Shown here in pieces: positions 1 through 7,705 of a stretch of 56,290 bases of DNA. The position numbers and the translations under genes were made by a program. Position 1 is the stretch's first letter. Each line of letters starts with the position of its first letter. This DNA is from Reyranella sp. (GTDB lineage Bacteria > Pseudomonadota > Alphaproteobacteria > Reyranellales > Reyranellaceae), in NCBI RefSeq assembly GCF_030651995.1, contig NZ_JAUSBN010000042.1:1-56290 (forward strand). Direction: 5' to 3'. The notes beneath the pieces are model-generated. The model ran no database searches and was not told where the DNA came from. It saw only the letters and a program-made list of their open reading frames with translations.

Positions 1-1368
1 GCCGAGCTCCTCGGCGATGCGCGCGGCATGCAGCGGGCCCGCGCCGCCGAACGGCACCAGCGCATAGTCGCGCGGATCGCGGCCGCGCTCGGTCGAGACG
101 AGCTGGATGGCGCGCACGATGTTGGCGTCGGCGAGCTGCAGGGCCGAGGACGCGGCCTGCTCGACGCTCAGGGCAAAGCGTTCGGCCAGCGGCTCGAAGG
201 CGCGGCGCGCGGCCTCGCCATCGAGCTGCATGCGGCCGCCGAGGAACGCGCCCGGTCGGATCGTGCCGATCACGATATGGGCGTCGGTCGTTGCCGGCTC
301 GGTGCCGCCACGGCCGTAGCAGGCCGGACCGGGATCGGCGCCGGCGCTTTGTGGGCCGACCCTCAGCATGCCGCCATCGTCGACCCAGGCGAGCGAGCCG
401 CCGCCGGCGCCCATCGAGACGATGTCGAGCACCGGCGTGCGGATCGGCAGGCCGTCGATCTCCGTCTCGGCCGCCAGCGACGGCCGGCCGTCCTGCACCA
501 GGCAGACGTCGGTCGAGGTGCCGCCCATGTCGAAGGTGATGAGGTCCTTGAAACCGGAGCGGGCCGCCTGGCGCGTGGCGCCGACGACGCCGGCCGCGGG
601 ACCGGAATAGAGGGCGGTGATCGCGCTCTGGCGCATCGCCTCGGCGGGCAGGCGCCCGCCGTTGGACTGCATCACCGTGAAGCGGCCCTTGAAGCCCGCC
701 TCCGCGAGCTTGCTCTCGAACCGATGCAGGTAGCCGTCGATCACCGGCTGCACATAGGCCGAGAGCAGGGTCGTCGAGGCGCGCTCGAATTCGCGGAACT
801 CGCGCGCCACCTGATGGCTGCAGGTCACGAGCACGCCCGGCAGCGCCTCGCCGATCAAGGCGGCCAGCCGCTTCTCGTGCACCGGGTCGGCATAGGCATT
901 CAGCAGGCAGATCGCGATCGCGCGGTAGCCGCCGTCCCGGAGGGCGGGCAGCAGCTCGGCCTTCACCTTCGCCTCGTCGAGCGGCGTCTCGACGGAACCG
1001 TCCGCGCGCAGCCGTTCGACCGCCTCGAAGCAGTCCTTGCGGCGCACCGGCGGCACGGGCTTCGCATAGAAGAGATCGTAGATGTTGCGCCGGTCGTGGC
1101 GCTGCATGAACAGCAGGTCGCGGAAGCCCGCCGTCGCGACGAAGGCCACGGTCGCGCCCTTGCGCTCCAGCACGGCATTGGTGGCGACGGTCGAGCCGTG
1201 GCCGAGATCCTCTATGCGCGCGAGATCGATCCCTGAAGCCGTGAGCGCCGCGAAGGCGCCGACATCGGGCGACTTCGGCGTGCTCGGCACCTTGGTGACG
1301 ACCAGCCGGCCGCCCTCGACGGCGACGAGGTCGGTGAACGTTCCGCCAACCTCGACACCGACGCGCAT
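1..1368 (-). CDS. Hydantoinase A / 5-oxoprolinase-like subunit (3' end outside window)
   Basis: The first 456 codons of an ATP-dependent hydantoinase or oxoprolinase (HyuA/OplA) type subunit are present; the family usually has about 690 residues, so the C-terminal third lies beyond the left edge. The N-terminus reads MRVGVEVGGTFTDLVAV, the ASKHA-type phosphate-binding motif. Further family motifs are GHGSTVATNAVLER, MQSNGGRL, LITFDMGGTSTDVCL and MGAGGGSLAWVD. Such proteins activate a cyclic amide or lactam with ATP for ring opening, normally with a HyuB partner, which would be expected further left. ATG at 1368 is the natural start because the family begins directly with this motif. A second, divergent paralogue lies at 53784-55829. 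The actual substrate is unknown. Confidence 0.9.
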   Translation of the reverse strand, partial: MRVGVEVGGTFTDLVAVEGGRLVVTKVPSTPKSPDVGAFAALTASGIDLARIEDLGHGSTVATNAVLERKGATVAFVATAGFRDLLFMQRHDRRNIYDLFYAKPVPPVRRKDCFEAVERLRADGSVETPLDEAKVKAELLPALRDGGYRAIAICLLNAYADPVHEKRLAALIGEALPGVLVTCSHQVAREFREFERASTTLLSAYVQPVIDGYLHRFESKLAEAGFKGRFTVMQSNGGRLPAEAMRQSAITALYSGPAAGVVGATRQAARSGFKDLITFDMGGTSTDVCLVQDGRPSLAAETEIDGLPIRTPVLDIVSMGAGGGSLAWVDDGGMLRVGPQSAGADPGPACYGRGGTEPATTDAHIVIGTIRPGAFLGGRMQLDGEAARRAFEPLAERFALSVEQAASSALQLADANIVRAIQLVSTERGRDPRDYALVPFGGAGPLHAARIAEELG

Positions 1369-1404
1369 GAGAATCCTTTCAGCTTGTGCCGGCCCCGCGC
1401 ACAT

Positions 1405-1474
1405 TGTCATCCCGAGCGTAGCGAGGGACCTTTGCTCATGGCCCTAAAGGTCCCTCGCTACGCTCGGGATGACA
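1405..1474. repeat. Palindromic repeat, 29-bp perfect arms (family A)
   Basis: Arms at 1405-1433 and 1446-1474 are perfect reverse complements around a 12-bp loop. Each arm begins TGTCATCCCGAGC and ends in GGGACCTTT. A diverged copy is at 50354-50422. It lies between hyuA-like (start 1368) and ubiK (stop 1483), both on the minus strand. It could form a very stable mRNA hairpin at the ubiK 3' end, but there is no T-run, so a simple intrinsic terminator is unlikely. Confidence 0.9.
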
Positions 1475-1482
1475 AGGGGACG

Positions 1483-1740
1483 TTAACTGGCGTTGCCGGC
1501 GAGCCTGGCCTGCAGATCGGCGATCTGCTTCCTCAGCTCCTCGTTCTCCTCGCGCGCCTTGGCGGCCATCGCCTTCACGGCGTCGAACTCGTCGCGTCGC
1601 GGAATGTCCATGCCGTCCAGAATCTTGGCGATCTGGTCGCGGAAGCGGGCCTCGACCTCGTCCTTCATGCCGGTCAGCGCGCCCATGGCGCCGTTGGCCA
1701 CCTTGGTGAGGTCGTCGATGAACGGATTGCGGGTTTGCAT
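1483..1740 (-). CDS. ubiK: UbiK-like BMFP-domain accessory protein
   Basis: This 85-residue protein matches the BMFP/YqiC family, called UbiK for its accessory role in aerobic ubiquinone biosynthesis. It starts MQTRNPFIDDLTKVANGAMG, with the amphipathic N-terminal helix typical of the family. It ends in a heptad-rich coiled coil (residues about 55-81, EENEELRKQIADLQARL) that makes trimers in characterised homologues. The length is normal. It is a single gene; a divergent crotonase-fold gene begins 70 bp away. The family assignment is firm, the ubiquinone role is transferred from gammaproteobacterial work. Confidence 0.85.
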   Translation of the reverse strand: MQTRNPFIDDLTKVANGAMGALTGMKDEVEARFRDQIAKILDGMDIPRRDEFDAVKAMAAKAREENEELRKQIADLQARLAGNAS

Positions 1741-1809
1741 GGCAGGTCTCCTGATGCGGCGAGTATGGGCGGCTGGTAGCATCCGGCGCAAGAAGCACTG
1801 GAGGACGCC

Positions 1810-2544
1810 GTGGGTCTGGTCAAAGTCGAGTCGAGCGAAGGCATCACCACCATCACCATGATGCGCCCGGAAAAGCGCAACGCGCTGACCCAGGAGCTGT
1901 GCGACGGGCTCTACGAGGCCTATCGCGCCTTCGAGGAGGGCGACGACCAGGTCGCCGTGCTGCAGGCCGACGGCCCGGCCTTCTGCGTGGGCGCCGACCT
2001 CCACAGTCCGCCCGCCGCCATGTGGAAGGCCGTGCCGCATGTCAGCCACGCGCTCACCAAGCCGGTCATCGCCGCCACCCAGGGCTGGGTGATCGGCGGC
2101 GGTATCTGCCTCGTGATGACGTGTGATCTCATGGTGTCTGCCGATACCACGAAGTTCATGTACCCTGAGGCGAAGGTCGGCGTGTTCGGTGGTCTGATGC
2201 CGGGCATCGTCTCGCGCATGCCGCACAAGGTTGCGATGGAGTTGCTGCTGCTCGGCGAGGAAATCTCGGTGAAGCGCGCCTACGACGTGGGCTTCGTGAA
2301 CAAGGTCGTGCCGCTGGGGCAGGAGCGTGCCGAGGCGCGCCGCATGGCCAAGGTCATCGCCGAGTCCGCGCCCCTGGTGATCCGCACCCTGCGCGACTTC
2401 GCCAACCAGACGCTGCCGCGCGGCCCGGCCGAAGTCTTCGTGCCGGAGCGCTACAAGCTCGAGACCATCGCCAATTCCGAGGATCGCAAGGAGGGGGCCG
2501 CTGCCTTCCGCGAGAAGCGCTCCGCCAAATTCAAGGGACGCTAG
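1810..2544 (+). CDS. Enoyl-CoA hydratase/isomerase family protein
   Basis: Crotonase-fold protein of 244 residues with a GTG start. The oxyanion-hole segment GPAFCVGADL and the GWVIGGGICLVMTCD helix are clear. Of the two catalytic glutamates of true enoyl-CoA hydratases, the one in FMYPEAKVG is kept. The position that is Glu in the GGGCELAMMCD motif is Cys here (GGGICLVMTCD). Straight hydratase activity is therefore doubtful, and isomerase, thioesterase-like or other crotonase chemistry is possible. proC begins 4 bp after its stop, so the two are probably cotranscribed. Confidence 0.85.
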   Translation: MGLVKVESSEGITTITMMRPEKRNALTQELCDGLYEAYRAFEEGDDQVAVLQADGPAFCVGADLHSPPAAMWKAVPHVSHALTKPVIAATQGWVIGGGICLVMTCDLMVSADTTKFMYPEAKVGVFGGLMPGIVSRMPHKVAMELLLLGEEISVKRAYDVGFVNKVVPLGQERAEARRMAKVIAESAPLVIRTLRDFANQTLPRGPAEVFVPERYKLETIANSEDRKEGAAAFREKRSAKFKGR

Positions 2545-2548
2545 GGCA

Positions 2549-3346
2549 ATGGGCAAGCTGCTGCTGGTCGGGTGCGGCAAGATGGGCGGTGCCATGCTGG
2601 ACGGCTGGCTGGCGCGCGGCCTTCCGGCCGCCGACATCGTCGTCGCCGAGCCGGTCGAGGCGATCCGGCCCCGGCACGCCGGCGTCCGGGTGGTCTCGTC
2701 CTCGGCCGAAATGCAGGAGACGCCCGAGATCGTCGTGCTGGCGGTCAAGCCGCAGTCGATGGACGAGACGCTGGTCGATCTCCGGCGGTTTGCCGGGCAG
2801 GGGTCGGTCTTCCTGTCGATCGCCGCCGGCAAGACCCTGGGCTATTTCGCCGCCCGTCTCGGCCATGCGGCCAGGATCGTGCGCTCCATGCCCAACACGC
2901 CGGCGGCGGTGCGGCAGGGCATCACTGTCGCCACCGCGGCGGCGAGCGTGACGGTGGCGGAAAAGAAGCGCTGTCACGAGTTGCTGGAAGCGGTCGGCCA
3001 GGTCCTGTGGGCCGACGACGAGGCGCTGATGGATCCCGTCACCGCCCTGTCCGGCAGCGGCCCGGCCTATGTCTTCCTGCTGGTCGAGGCGATGGCGGAA
3101 GCAGGTGTGAAGGCCGGGCTGCCGGCCGACATGGCCATGCAACTCGCCCGCGCCACGGTGGTCGGAAGCGGGGAACTGCTGAAGCAGTCTCCGGAGCCAG
3201 CCTCGCAGCTGCGCGTCAACGTCACCAGTCCCGGCGGTACGACCGCCGCAGCCCTGCAGGTCTTGATGGCTACCGACGGCATCCAACCGGTCTTCGACAA
3301 GGCCCTGGCGGCCGCCTCGCACCGTTCGAAGGAGTTGGCAGGGTGA
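2549..3346 (+). CDS. proC: Pyrroline-5-carboxylate reductase
   Basis: ProC catalyses the last step of proline synthesis, NAD(P)H reduction of 1-pyrroline-5-carboxylate, in the cytoplasm. The 265-residue length is standard. The N-terminal Rossmann motif is VGCGKMGGAML (residues 7-17). ALSGSGPAYVFLLVEAM and the C-terminal signature VTSPGGTTAAALQ mark the dimerisation and substrate-binding domain. It follows the crotonase gene by 4 bp and its stop overlaps the GTG start of the TetR gene (GTGA at 3343-3346), which suggests translational coupling. Confidence 0.96.
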   Translation: MGKLLLVGCGKMGGAMLDGWLARGLPAADIVVAEPVEAIRPRHAGVRVVSSSAEMQETPEIVVLAVKPQSMDETLVDLRRFAGQGSVFLSIAAGKTLGYFAARLGHAARIVRSMPNTPAAVRQGITVATAAASVTVAEKKRCHELLEAVGQVLWADDEALMDPVTALSGSGPAYVFLLVEAMAEAGVKAGLPADMAMQLARATVVGSGELLKQSPEPASQLRVNVTSPGGTTAAALQVLMATDGIQPVFDKALAAASHRSKELAG

Positions 3347-3978
3347 CTGAAGCTCCCAACCAGGCTCGTGACAAGGCTCTCGAGGCCTTCCTCGGCCTGA
3401 TCGCCGAGAAGGGCTATGCCGACGTGTCACTGCGGGAAGTGGCCGAGGCAGCCGGGCTGGGCTTCGCTGAACTCTATGGCCTCTACCCCGACAAGCTCTC
3501 GCTGGCAGCGGCCTTCATGGCCCGTATCGATGCGCAAGTGATGGCGGGAACGCCGTCTTCGATCGATCCGGAGGAGACGCCCCGCGACCGGCTGTTCGAC
3601 GTGATGATGCGCCGCTACGACGCGCTCCGGCCCCACCGAGCGGCTTTGCGCGCGCTCCGCCGCGCGGGCACGCGCGACCCGATGCTGGCGATTTCGATGG
3701 GGCCACCTTTGCGTCGCTCCATGGCGGCGATGCTGGAGGCTGCGTCGGTCGCCAGCGACGGGTTACCCGGTGCGCTGCGGCAGAACGGGTTGCTGGTCAT
3801 CCATTACGCCGTGTCGCGGGTGTTCGACCGGGACGAGACCCAGGACCTTTCCAAGACGATGGCGGCCTTGGACAACCGCCTGAAGACGGCGGAGCGGTGG
3901 TCGCAACTCTTTGACAGATATGTGAAATCGCCGCAGGGAGGCGTTCCGCCGGGCGCTCCGGTTTCGCCCGAGGCGTGA
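3343..3978 (+). CDS. TetR-family transcriptional regulator
   Basis: 211 residues from a GTG that overlaps the proC stop. Residues about 8-55 form the TetR helix-turn-helix (ALEAFLGLIAEKGYADVSLREVAEAAG, then FAELYGLYPDKLSLAAAFM). The remainder is an all-helical ligand/dimer domain with no recognisable effector class. The N-terminal recognition helix carries LGFAELYGLYPDK where many TetR proteins have GVSxGxLYxHFxxK, a layout seen in alphaproteobacterial TetR proteins related to the COQ9 family. The target is unknown; proC/crotonase or the next gene, a phasin, are the local candidates. Confidence 0.8.
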   Translation: MTEAPNQARDKALEAFLGLIAEKGYADVSLREVAEAAGLGFAELYGLYPDKLSLAAAFMARIDAQVMAGTPSSIDPEETPRDRLFDVMMRRYDALRPHRAALRALRRAGTRDPMLAISMGPPLRRSMAAMLEAASVASDGLPGALRQNGLLVIHYAVSRVFDRDETQDLSKTMAALDNRLKTAERWSQLFDRYVKSPQGGVPPGAPVSPEA

Positions 3979-3981
3979 ATA

Positions 3982-4060
3982 TTTTGTGCAGTGCACAAAA
4001 ACATCCCTTGACTCGCTGCAATGCATCCCTAAATTGAGCTTCATTGTGCACCGCAGCAAA
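3982..4060 (+). promoter_or_regulatory. Phasin promoter with three TGCA boxes at 30-bp spacing
   Basis: A near-consensus sigma-70 promoter is visible: TTGACT at 4008-4013, 16-bp spacer, TAAATT at 4030-4035. Three TGCANYGCA-type boxes start at 3987, 4017 and 4047, exactly 30 bp apart. The first is the core of a perfect 9+1+9 palindrome, TTTTGTGCA-G-TGCACAAAA (3982-4000). The second lies between -35 and -10, and the third (one mismatch) is in the 5' UTR. PhaR-type repressors of polyhydroxyalkanoate genes bind TGC/GCA-rich sites of this style, so PhaR control is inferred. Confidence 0.7.
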
Positions 4061-4106
4061 GCGGGGCACCCCAGCTCAGCCTTGCTTCGTCCCTCAGGAG
4101 ATATCC

Positions 4107-4541
4107 ATGTACGCCAACGGTGCCTTCAAGAACCCCTTCGCCGACTTCGACTTCAGCAAGATCTCCGGTGAGTTCAAGCTCCCGACCATGAACGTCGAGA
4201 CGTTCGTCGAGACCGCTCGCAAGAACTTCGCGACCATGACCTCGCTCAACACCGCCGCCGTCGAGCAGATGAAGACGATCGCGCAGCGCCAGGGCGACAT
4301 GGTCCGCGCCGCGATGGAAGACTTCTCCAAGCACGGCAGCGAAGTGCTCGCCGCCGCGACCGTCGAGGAGAAGGCCGCCAAGCAGATCGACTTCATGAAG
4401 AAGACCTACGAGTCGGCGATCACCAACTCGAAGGAACTGGCCGACCTCTACACCAAGGGCCAGGCCGACGCCGTGACGGCGCTGAGCGCCCGCGTCGCCG
4501 AGCTGACCGAAGAGGTCAAGGCCGCGATCGCCAAGAAGTAA
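4107..4541 (+). CDS. Phasin family protein
   Basis: 144 residues, lysine- and alanine-rich and all-helical, with the phasin core VETARKNFATMTSLNTAAVEQMKTIAQRQGD. The C-terminal amphipathic helix ends in AELTEEVKAAIAKK. Phasins coat polyhydroxyalkanoate granules and can act as chaperones. The start at 4107 is set by the CAGGAG Shine-Dalgarno ending 6 bp upstream. The gene is monocistronic, with its own promoter, TGCA boxes and a strong terminator, as expected for an abundant storage-granule protein. Related phasins in the same class have 110-150 residues. Confidence 0.9.
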   Translation: MYANGAFKNPFADFDFSKISGEFKLPTMNVETFVETARKNFATMTSLNTAAVEQMKTIAQRQGDMVRAAMEDFSKHGSEVLAAATVEEKAAKQIDFMKKTYESAITNSKELADLYTKGQADAVTALSARVAELTEEVKAAIAKK

Positions 4542-4584
4542 GCGCTTTAGAGTAAGCGTGGGTCGGCCTGTCGCCGATCCGGAG

Positions 4585-4615
4585 AAGGGGCCGCGTACGT
4601 GGCCCCTTTTCTTTT
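4585..4615 (+). terminator. Intrinsic terminator of the phasin gene
   Basis: Stem AAGGGGCC / GGCCCCTT around GCGTACGT, followed by TTCTTTT. It lies 44 bp after the phasin stop. Confidence 0.85.
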
Positions 4616-4661
4616 GCGCGCTCTTTGTCTTTTGATCCTGCCGCTCTAGGGTCAGCGCACC

Positions 4662-5000
4662 ATGACGACCATCACCTATGAAGATTTCGAGCGTGTCGAC
4701 ATCCGTGTCGGCACCATCGTCGAGGCGGCGCCGCTCGAAGGCGCGCGCAAGCCCGCCTACCGCCTGCTGATCGATTTCGGCGGCGCGATCGGGACGAAGA
4801 AGTCCTCGGCGCAGATCACCGTGCACTATACGCCGGAGGAGCTGGTCGGCCGTCAGGTCGCGGCGGTCGTGAACTTCCCGCCGCGCCAGATCGGCCGGTT
4901 CATGTCCGAAGTCCTGACGCTCGGCTTCCCGGCCGCCGACGGCAGCGTCGTGCTGATCGCGCCAACCAAGCGGGTGCCGAACGGCGGCAAGTTGTTCTGA
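4662..5000 (+). CDS. csaA: CsaA-like tRNA-binding domain protein
   Basis: 112 residues, essentially one EMAP/tRNA-binding OB-fold domain. Recognisable pieces are YEDFERVDIRVGTIVEA, GTKKSSAQIT, and VVNFPPRQIGRFMSEVLTLGF, the last being the CsaA signature. CsaA homodimers are described as export-related chaperones or tRNA-binding proteins. It ends ...RVPNGGKLF, usual for the family. It stands alone between the phasin terminator and a palindromic repeat. Confidence 0.9.
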   Translation: MTTITYEDFERVDIRVGTIVEAAPLEGARKPAYRLLIDFGGAIGTKKSSAQITVHYTPEELVGRQVAAVVNFPPRQIGRFMSEVLTLGFPAADGSVVLIAPTKRVPNGGKLF

Positions 5001-5004
5001 ACCC

Positions 5005-5172
5005 TCACCTCATGCTGAGGAGCGCCCTGCAGGGGCGCGTCTCGAAGCATGGGCACGAGCACCCCGTCTGTTGCCCATCCTTCGAGACGCGCCGCTTCGC
5101 GGCGCTCCTCAGGATGAGGTAAGTGCTTGAATTGATTCAATTCATTCCCGGCCAGCCTCTCAGGATGAGGTC
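5005..5172. repeat. Palindromic dispersed repeat (family B) plus an extra end
   Basis: An imperfect inverted repeat of about 115 bp, 5005-5120. CCTCATGCTGAGGAGCGCC on the left is matched by GGCGCTCCTCAGGATGAGG on the right, and GCGTCTCGAAG by CTTCGAGACGC inside. A second copy of the right terminus, CTCAGGATGAGG, sits at 5159-5170 after a short AT-richer stretch. The repeat lies in the convergent gap between csaA and ilvE. It looks like a non-coding REP/MITE-type element; no transposase is near. Confidence 0.8.
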
Positions 5173-5181
5173 GGTGGCGGC

Positions 5182-6285
5182 CTAGAAAACCTTGTGGATC
5201 CAGCCGTGCGGGTCGGCCGTGCGGCCGCGCTGGATGCCGACGAGGGCGGCCTTCAGCTCCTCGGTCCTGGCGCCGGAGCCGCCATTGCCGATCCTGAATT
5301 CGCCGTCCTTGCTGCGCACCGTGCCGATCGGCGTGACGACCGCGGCGGTGCCGCAGGCGAAGGCCTCGCGCAGCCGGCCGCTGGCCGCATCCTTGCGCCA
5401 CTGCTCGATCGAATAGCGCTCCTCGCTCACCTTGATGCCCTTGTCCCTCGCCAGCGTGAGCAGCGAGCTGCGCGTGATGCCGGGCAGGATCGTGCCGCCG
5501 AGCGGCGGGGTGATCATCGAGCCGTCGTCGAACACGAAGAAGATGTTCATGCCGCCCAGCTCCTCGATCCAGCGCTGTTCGACGGCATCGAGGAACACGA
5601 CCTGGTCGCAGCCGTGGCGCGTCGCTTCGGCCTGTGCCTGCAGGCTGGCGGCATAGTTGCCGCCGCACTTGGCGGCGCCGGTGCCGCCCGGTGCCGCGCG
5701 GGTGAAATCGTCGGAGACCCAGACCGACACCGCCGGCGCATCGGTCTTGAAGTAGGCGCCGACCGACGAGGCGATGACGATGAACAGATAGTCCGACGAG
5801 GGCTTCACGCCGAGGAAGATCTCGTTCGCGAACATGAAGGGCCGGATGTAGAGGCTGCCGTCGCCGTCGGGAATCCACGCCCGATCGATCTTGACCAGCT
5901 GGTCGACGGCTTCGAGGAACACCTCCTCCGGCAGGGCCGGCATGGCGAGCCGCTCGGCCGACTGCTGGAAGCGGCGGGCGTTCTCCAGCGGGCGGAACAG
6001 CGTCGCGCCGCCATCGGCCGTGCGATAGGCCTTCAGACCCTCGAAGATCTCCTGGGCGTAGTGCAGGACGGCCGAGGCCGGATCCATCGGGATCGGCGCG
6101 CGCGGCTCGACCTTCGCATCGTGCCAGCCCTTGGACTCATGGTAGCGGATGGTCACCATGTGGTCGGAGAAGACGCGGCCGAAGCCCGGATTCTTGAGCA
6201 GCTCTGCGCGCTTCTCGGCGGGAAGCGGCGACGGATGGGCGACGTGCGTGAACTGGAGCGGTGTCTTGGACATTGTCTTGGGCAT
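5182..6285 (-). CDS. ilvE: Branched-chain-amino-acid aminotransferase (class II type)
   Basis: PLP-dependent transaminase for the final step of Val/Leu/Ile synthesis. The 367-residue length and motifs fit the larger, eukaryote-like BCAT group: HYAQEIFEGLKAYR, DGSLYIRPFMFANE, GGTGAAKCGGNYAAS (the Lys binds PLP), and GTILPGITRSSLL. ATG at 6285 is chosen because AGAGAG lies just upstream; ATG at 6273 has no ribosome-binding site. A second, smaller BCAT-fold enzyme lies at 9785-10717, so one of the two may serve a different substrate such as D-amino acids. Single gene on the minus strand. Confidence 0.93.
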   Translation of the reverse strand: MPKTMSKTPLQFTHVAHPSPLPAEKRAELLKNPGFGRVFSDHMVTIRYHESKGWHDAKVEPRAPIPMDPASAVLHYAQEIFEGLKAYRTADGGATLFRPLENARRFQQSAERLAMPALPEEVFLEAVDQLVKIDRAWIPDGDGSLYIRPFMFANEIFLGVKPSSDYLFIVIASSVGAYFKTDAPAVSVWVSDDFTRAAPGGTGAAKCGGNYAASLQAQAEATRHGCDQVVFLDAVEQRWIEELGGMNIFFVFDDGSMITPPLGGTILPGITRSSLLTLARDKGIKVSEERYSIEQWRKDAASGRLREAFACGTAAVVTPIGTVRSKDGEFRIGNGGSGARTEELKAALVGIQRGRTADPHGWIHKVF

Positions 6286-6349
6286 TTCTCTCTGAAGTAT
6301 TTCCTTCACTCTATCACAGGCGGCCGCGCCGCAAGTGCCGGCGCGCTGC

Positions 6350-7705
6350 TCACAGCGGAATTCGCACGATCGCGCGCAAACCGCCCAGCGGCGAGACCGC
6401 CAGCGTGACGTCGCCGCCGTGACTGCGCGCCACGTCGCGGGCGATGCTGAGGCCCAGCCCCACCCCGCCGGTCGCGGCATTGCGCGACTGGTCGAGCCGC
6501 AGGAACGGCCGGAACACGTCCTCGTAGTTCTCGGCCGGAATGCCGGGTCCGTTGTCGTCGACTGTGATCTCGACGGACGTCCGGCCGCGCACGGCCTCGA
6601 TCCTGATCTCGCTGGCATAGCGCTGGGCATTGGACACGATGTTGGTCAGGCAGCGCTTGATGGCGATCGGACGCAGCTCGACGTTCATGTCGCCCTTCCA
6701 GGAGAGCTCGAGGCTGGCCTTGCCGTGGCGCGCACCGGCCGCGACATCCTCGAGAATCTCCGAGAGGTCGGACATCACCGGATCCTCGTCCCCCTCGCCG
6801 CGCGCGAAGGCAAGGTACCCTTCGATCATGCGCTGCATGTCGTCGACGTCGTCGGAAAGCTCGCGGGTTTCGGGCGAGTCCGGCAGCAGCGCCAGCGATA
6901 GCTTCATGCGGGTGAGCGGGGTGCGCAGGTCGTGGCTGACGCCGGCCAGCATCTCGGTGCGCTGCTGGATCGAGCGCCGCAGGCGGATGCGCATCGTGTG
7001 GAAGGCGGTGGCGGCGTTGCGGACTTCGCGCGTCCCGCCGGAGAAGGCGAAGTCGGGCACGTCGCGTCCCTTGCCCAAGGCGTCGGCCGCCACGCCGAGA
7101 TGCTCGATGGGCACGAGCTCGCGCCGCATGAACCAGATGGCGAGGCCGAACAGGACCAGGGCAAGGCCGAGCTGGGCCAGGACATAGGCGAAGCTCGAGC
7201 CGAAGGTGAGGCGCACATGCGGCACCAGCACGTCCATCACGTCGCCGTCCGAGAGCTGGATCTCGACCAGGAGCTGGCCGCCGCCGATATTGTTGTCGAG
7301 GAAGAAGGGCCGCTTCAGGTCGGCCTCGAGCGCGCCCTGCACCTCGCGCGCCACGATGTCGAAATATTCCGGCTCCTTGAAGGGCCGCACGATGCCCTTG
7401 CGGAACGACACGAACAGCAGCAGGTCCTGGGCGGAGCGGCGCAGGATCCAGTCGCGATGCTCGTCGTCGGGGAAGTCCGAGCGCAACGAGATCAGCAGGC
7501 GCAGGTCGCGCACCAGCAGGATGGCCAGGCGGTTGGTGACGTTGTCGCCGCGCTGGCTGTAGAACCACCAGGCCGAAAGGGCCTGCAGCAGCAGCATCGG
7601 CACGACGATGATGAGGAGAGCGCGCGCGAACAGGGTCTGCGGCGAATGCTTGTCCGACCATTGCGCGATGCGCTCGAAGATGTCGCCGATGGTGCTCCAC
7701 TTCAT
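6350..7705 (-). CDS. Membrane sensor histidine kinase, EnvZ-like
   Basis: 451 residues. TM1 is at about 26-48, a periplasmic sensor loop at 49-170, TM2 at 172-193, then HAMP. The HisKA box is LAGVSHDLRTPLTRMKLS (His258). The ATPase domain has the N-box NIVSNAQRYAS, DNGPGIP and GGVGLGLSIARD. Its ATG overlaps the stop of the upstream response regulator (ATGA, 7702-7705), so the pair is coupled and surely cognate. EnvZ-type kinases autophosphorylate on this His and hand the phosphate to an OmpR-type partner. The signal sensed cannot be read from sequence. Confidence 0.93.
   Translation of the reverse strand: MKWSTIGDIFERIAQWSDKHSPQTLFARALLIIVVPMLLLQALSAWWFYSQRGDNVTNRLAILLVRDLRLLISLRSDFPDDEHRDWILRRSAQDLLLFVSFRKGIVRPFKEPEYFDIVAREVQGALEADLKRPFFLDNNIGGGQLLVEIQLSDGDVMDVLVPHVRLTFGSSFAYVLAQLGLALVLFGLAIWFMRRELVPIEHLGVAADALGKGRDVPDFAFSGGTREVRNAATAFHTMRIRLRRSIQQRTEMLAGVSHDLRTPLTRMKLSLALLPDSPETRELSDDVDDMQRMIEGYLAFARGEGDEDPVMSDLSEILEDVAAGARHGKASLELSWKGDMNVELRPIAIKRCLTNIVSNAQRYASEIRIEAVRGRTSVEITVDDNGPGIPAENYEDVFRPFLRLDQSRNAATGGVGLGLSIARDVARSHGGDVTLAVSPLGGLRAIVRIPL

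Noticed and set aside
1483..2832. A 449-codon minus-strand frame ending with the UbiK sequence
   Set aside because: Only the last 85 codons are real; the upstream part is antisense to the crotonase and proC genes.
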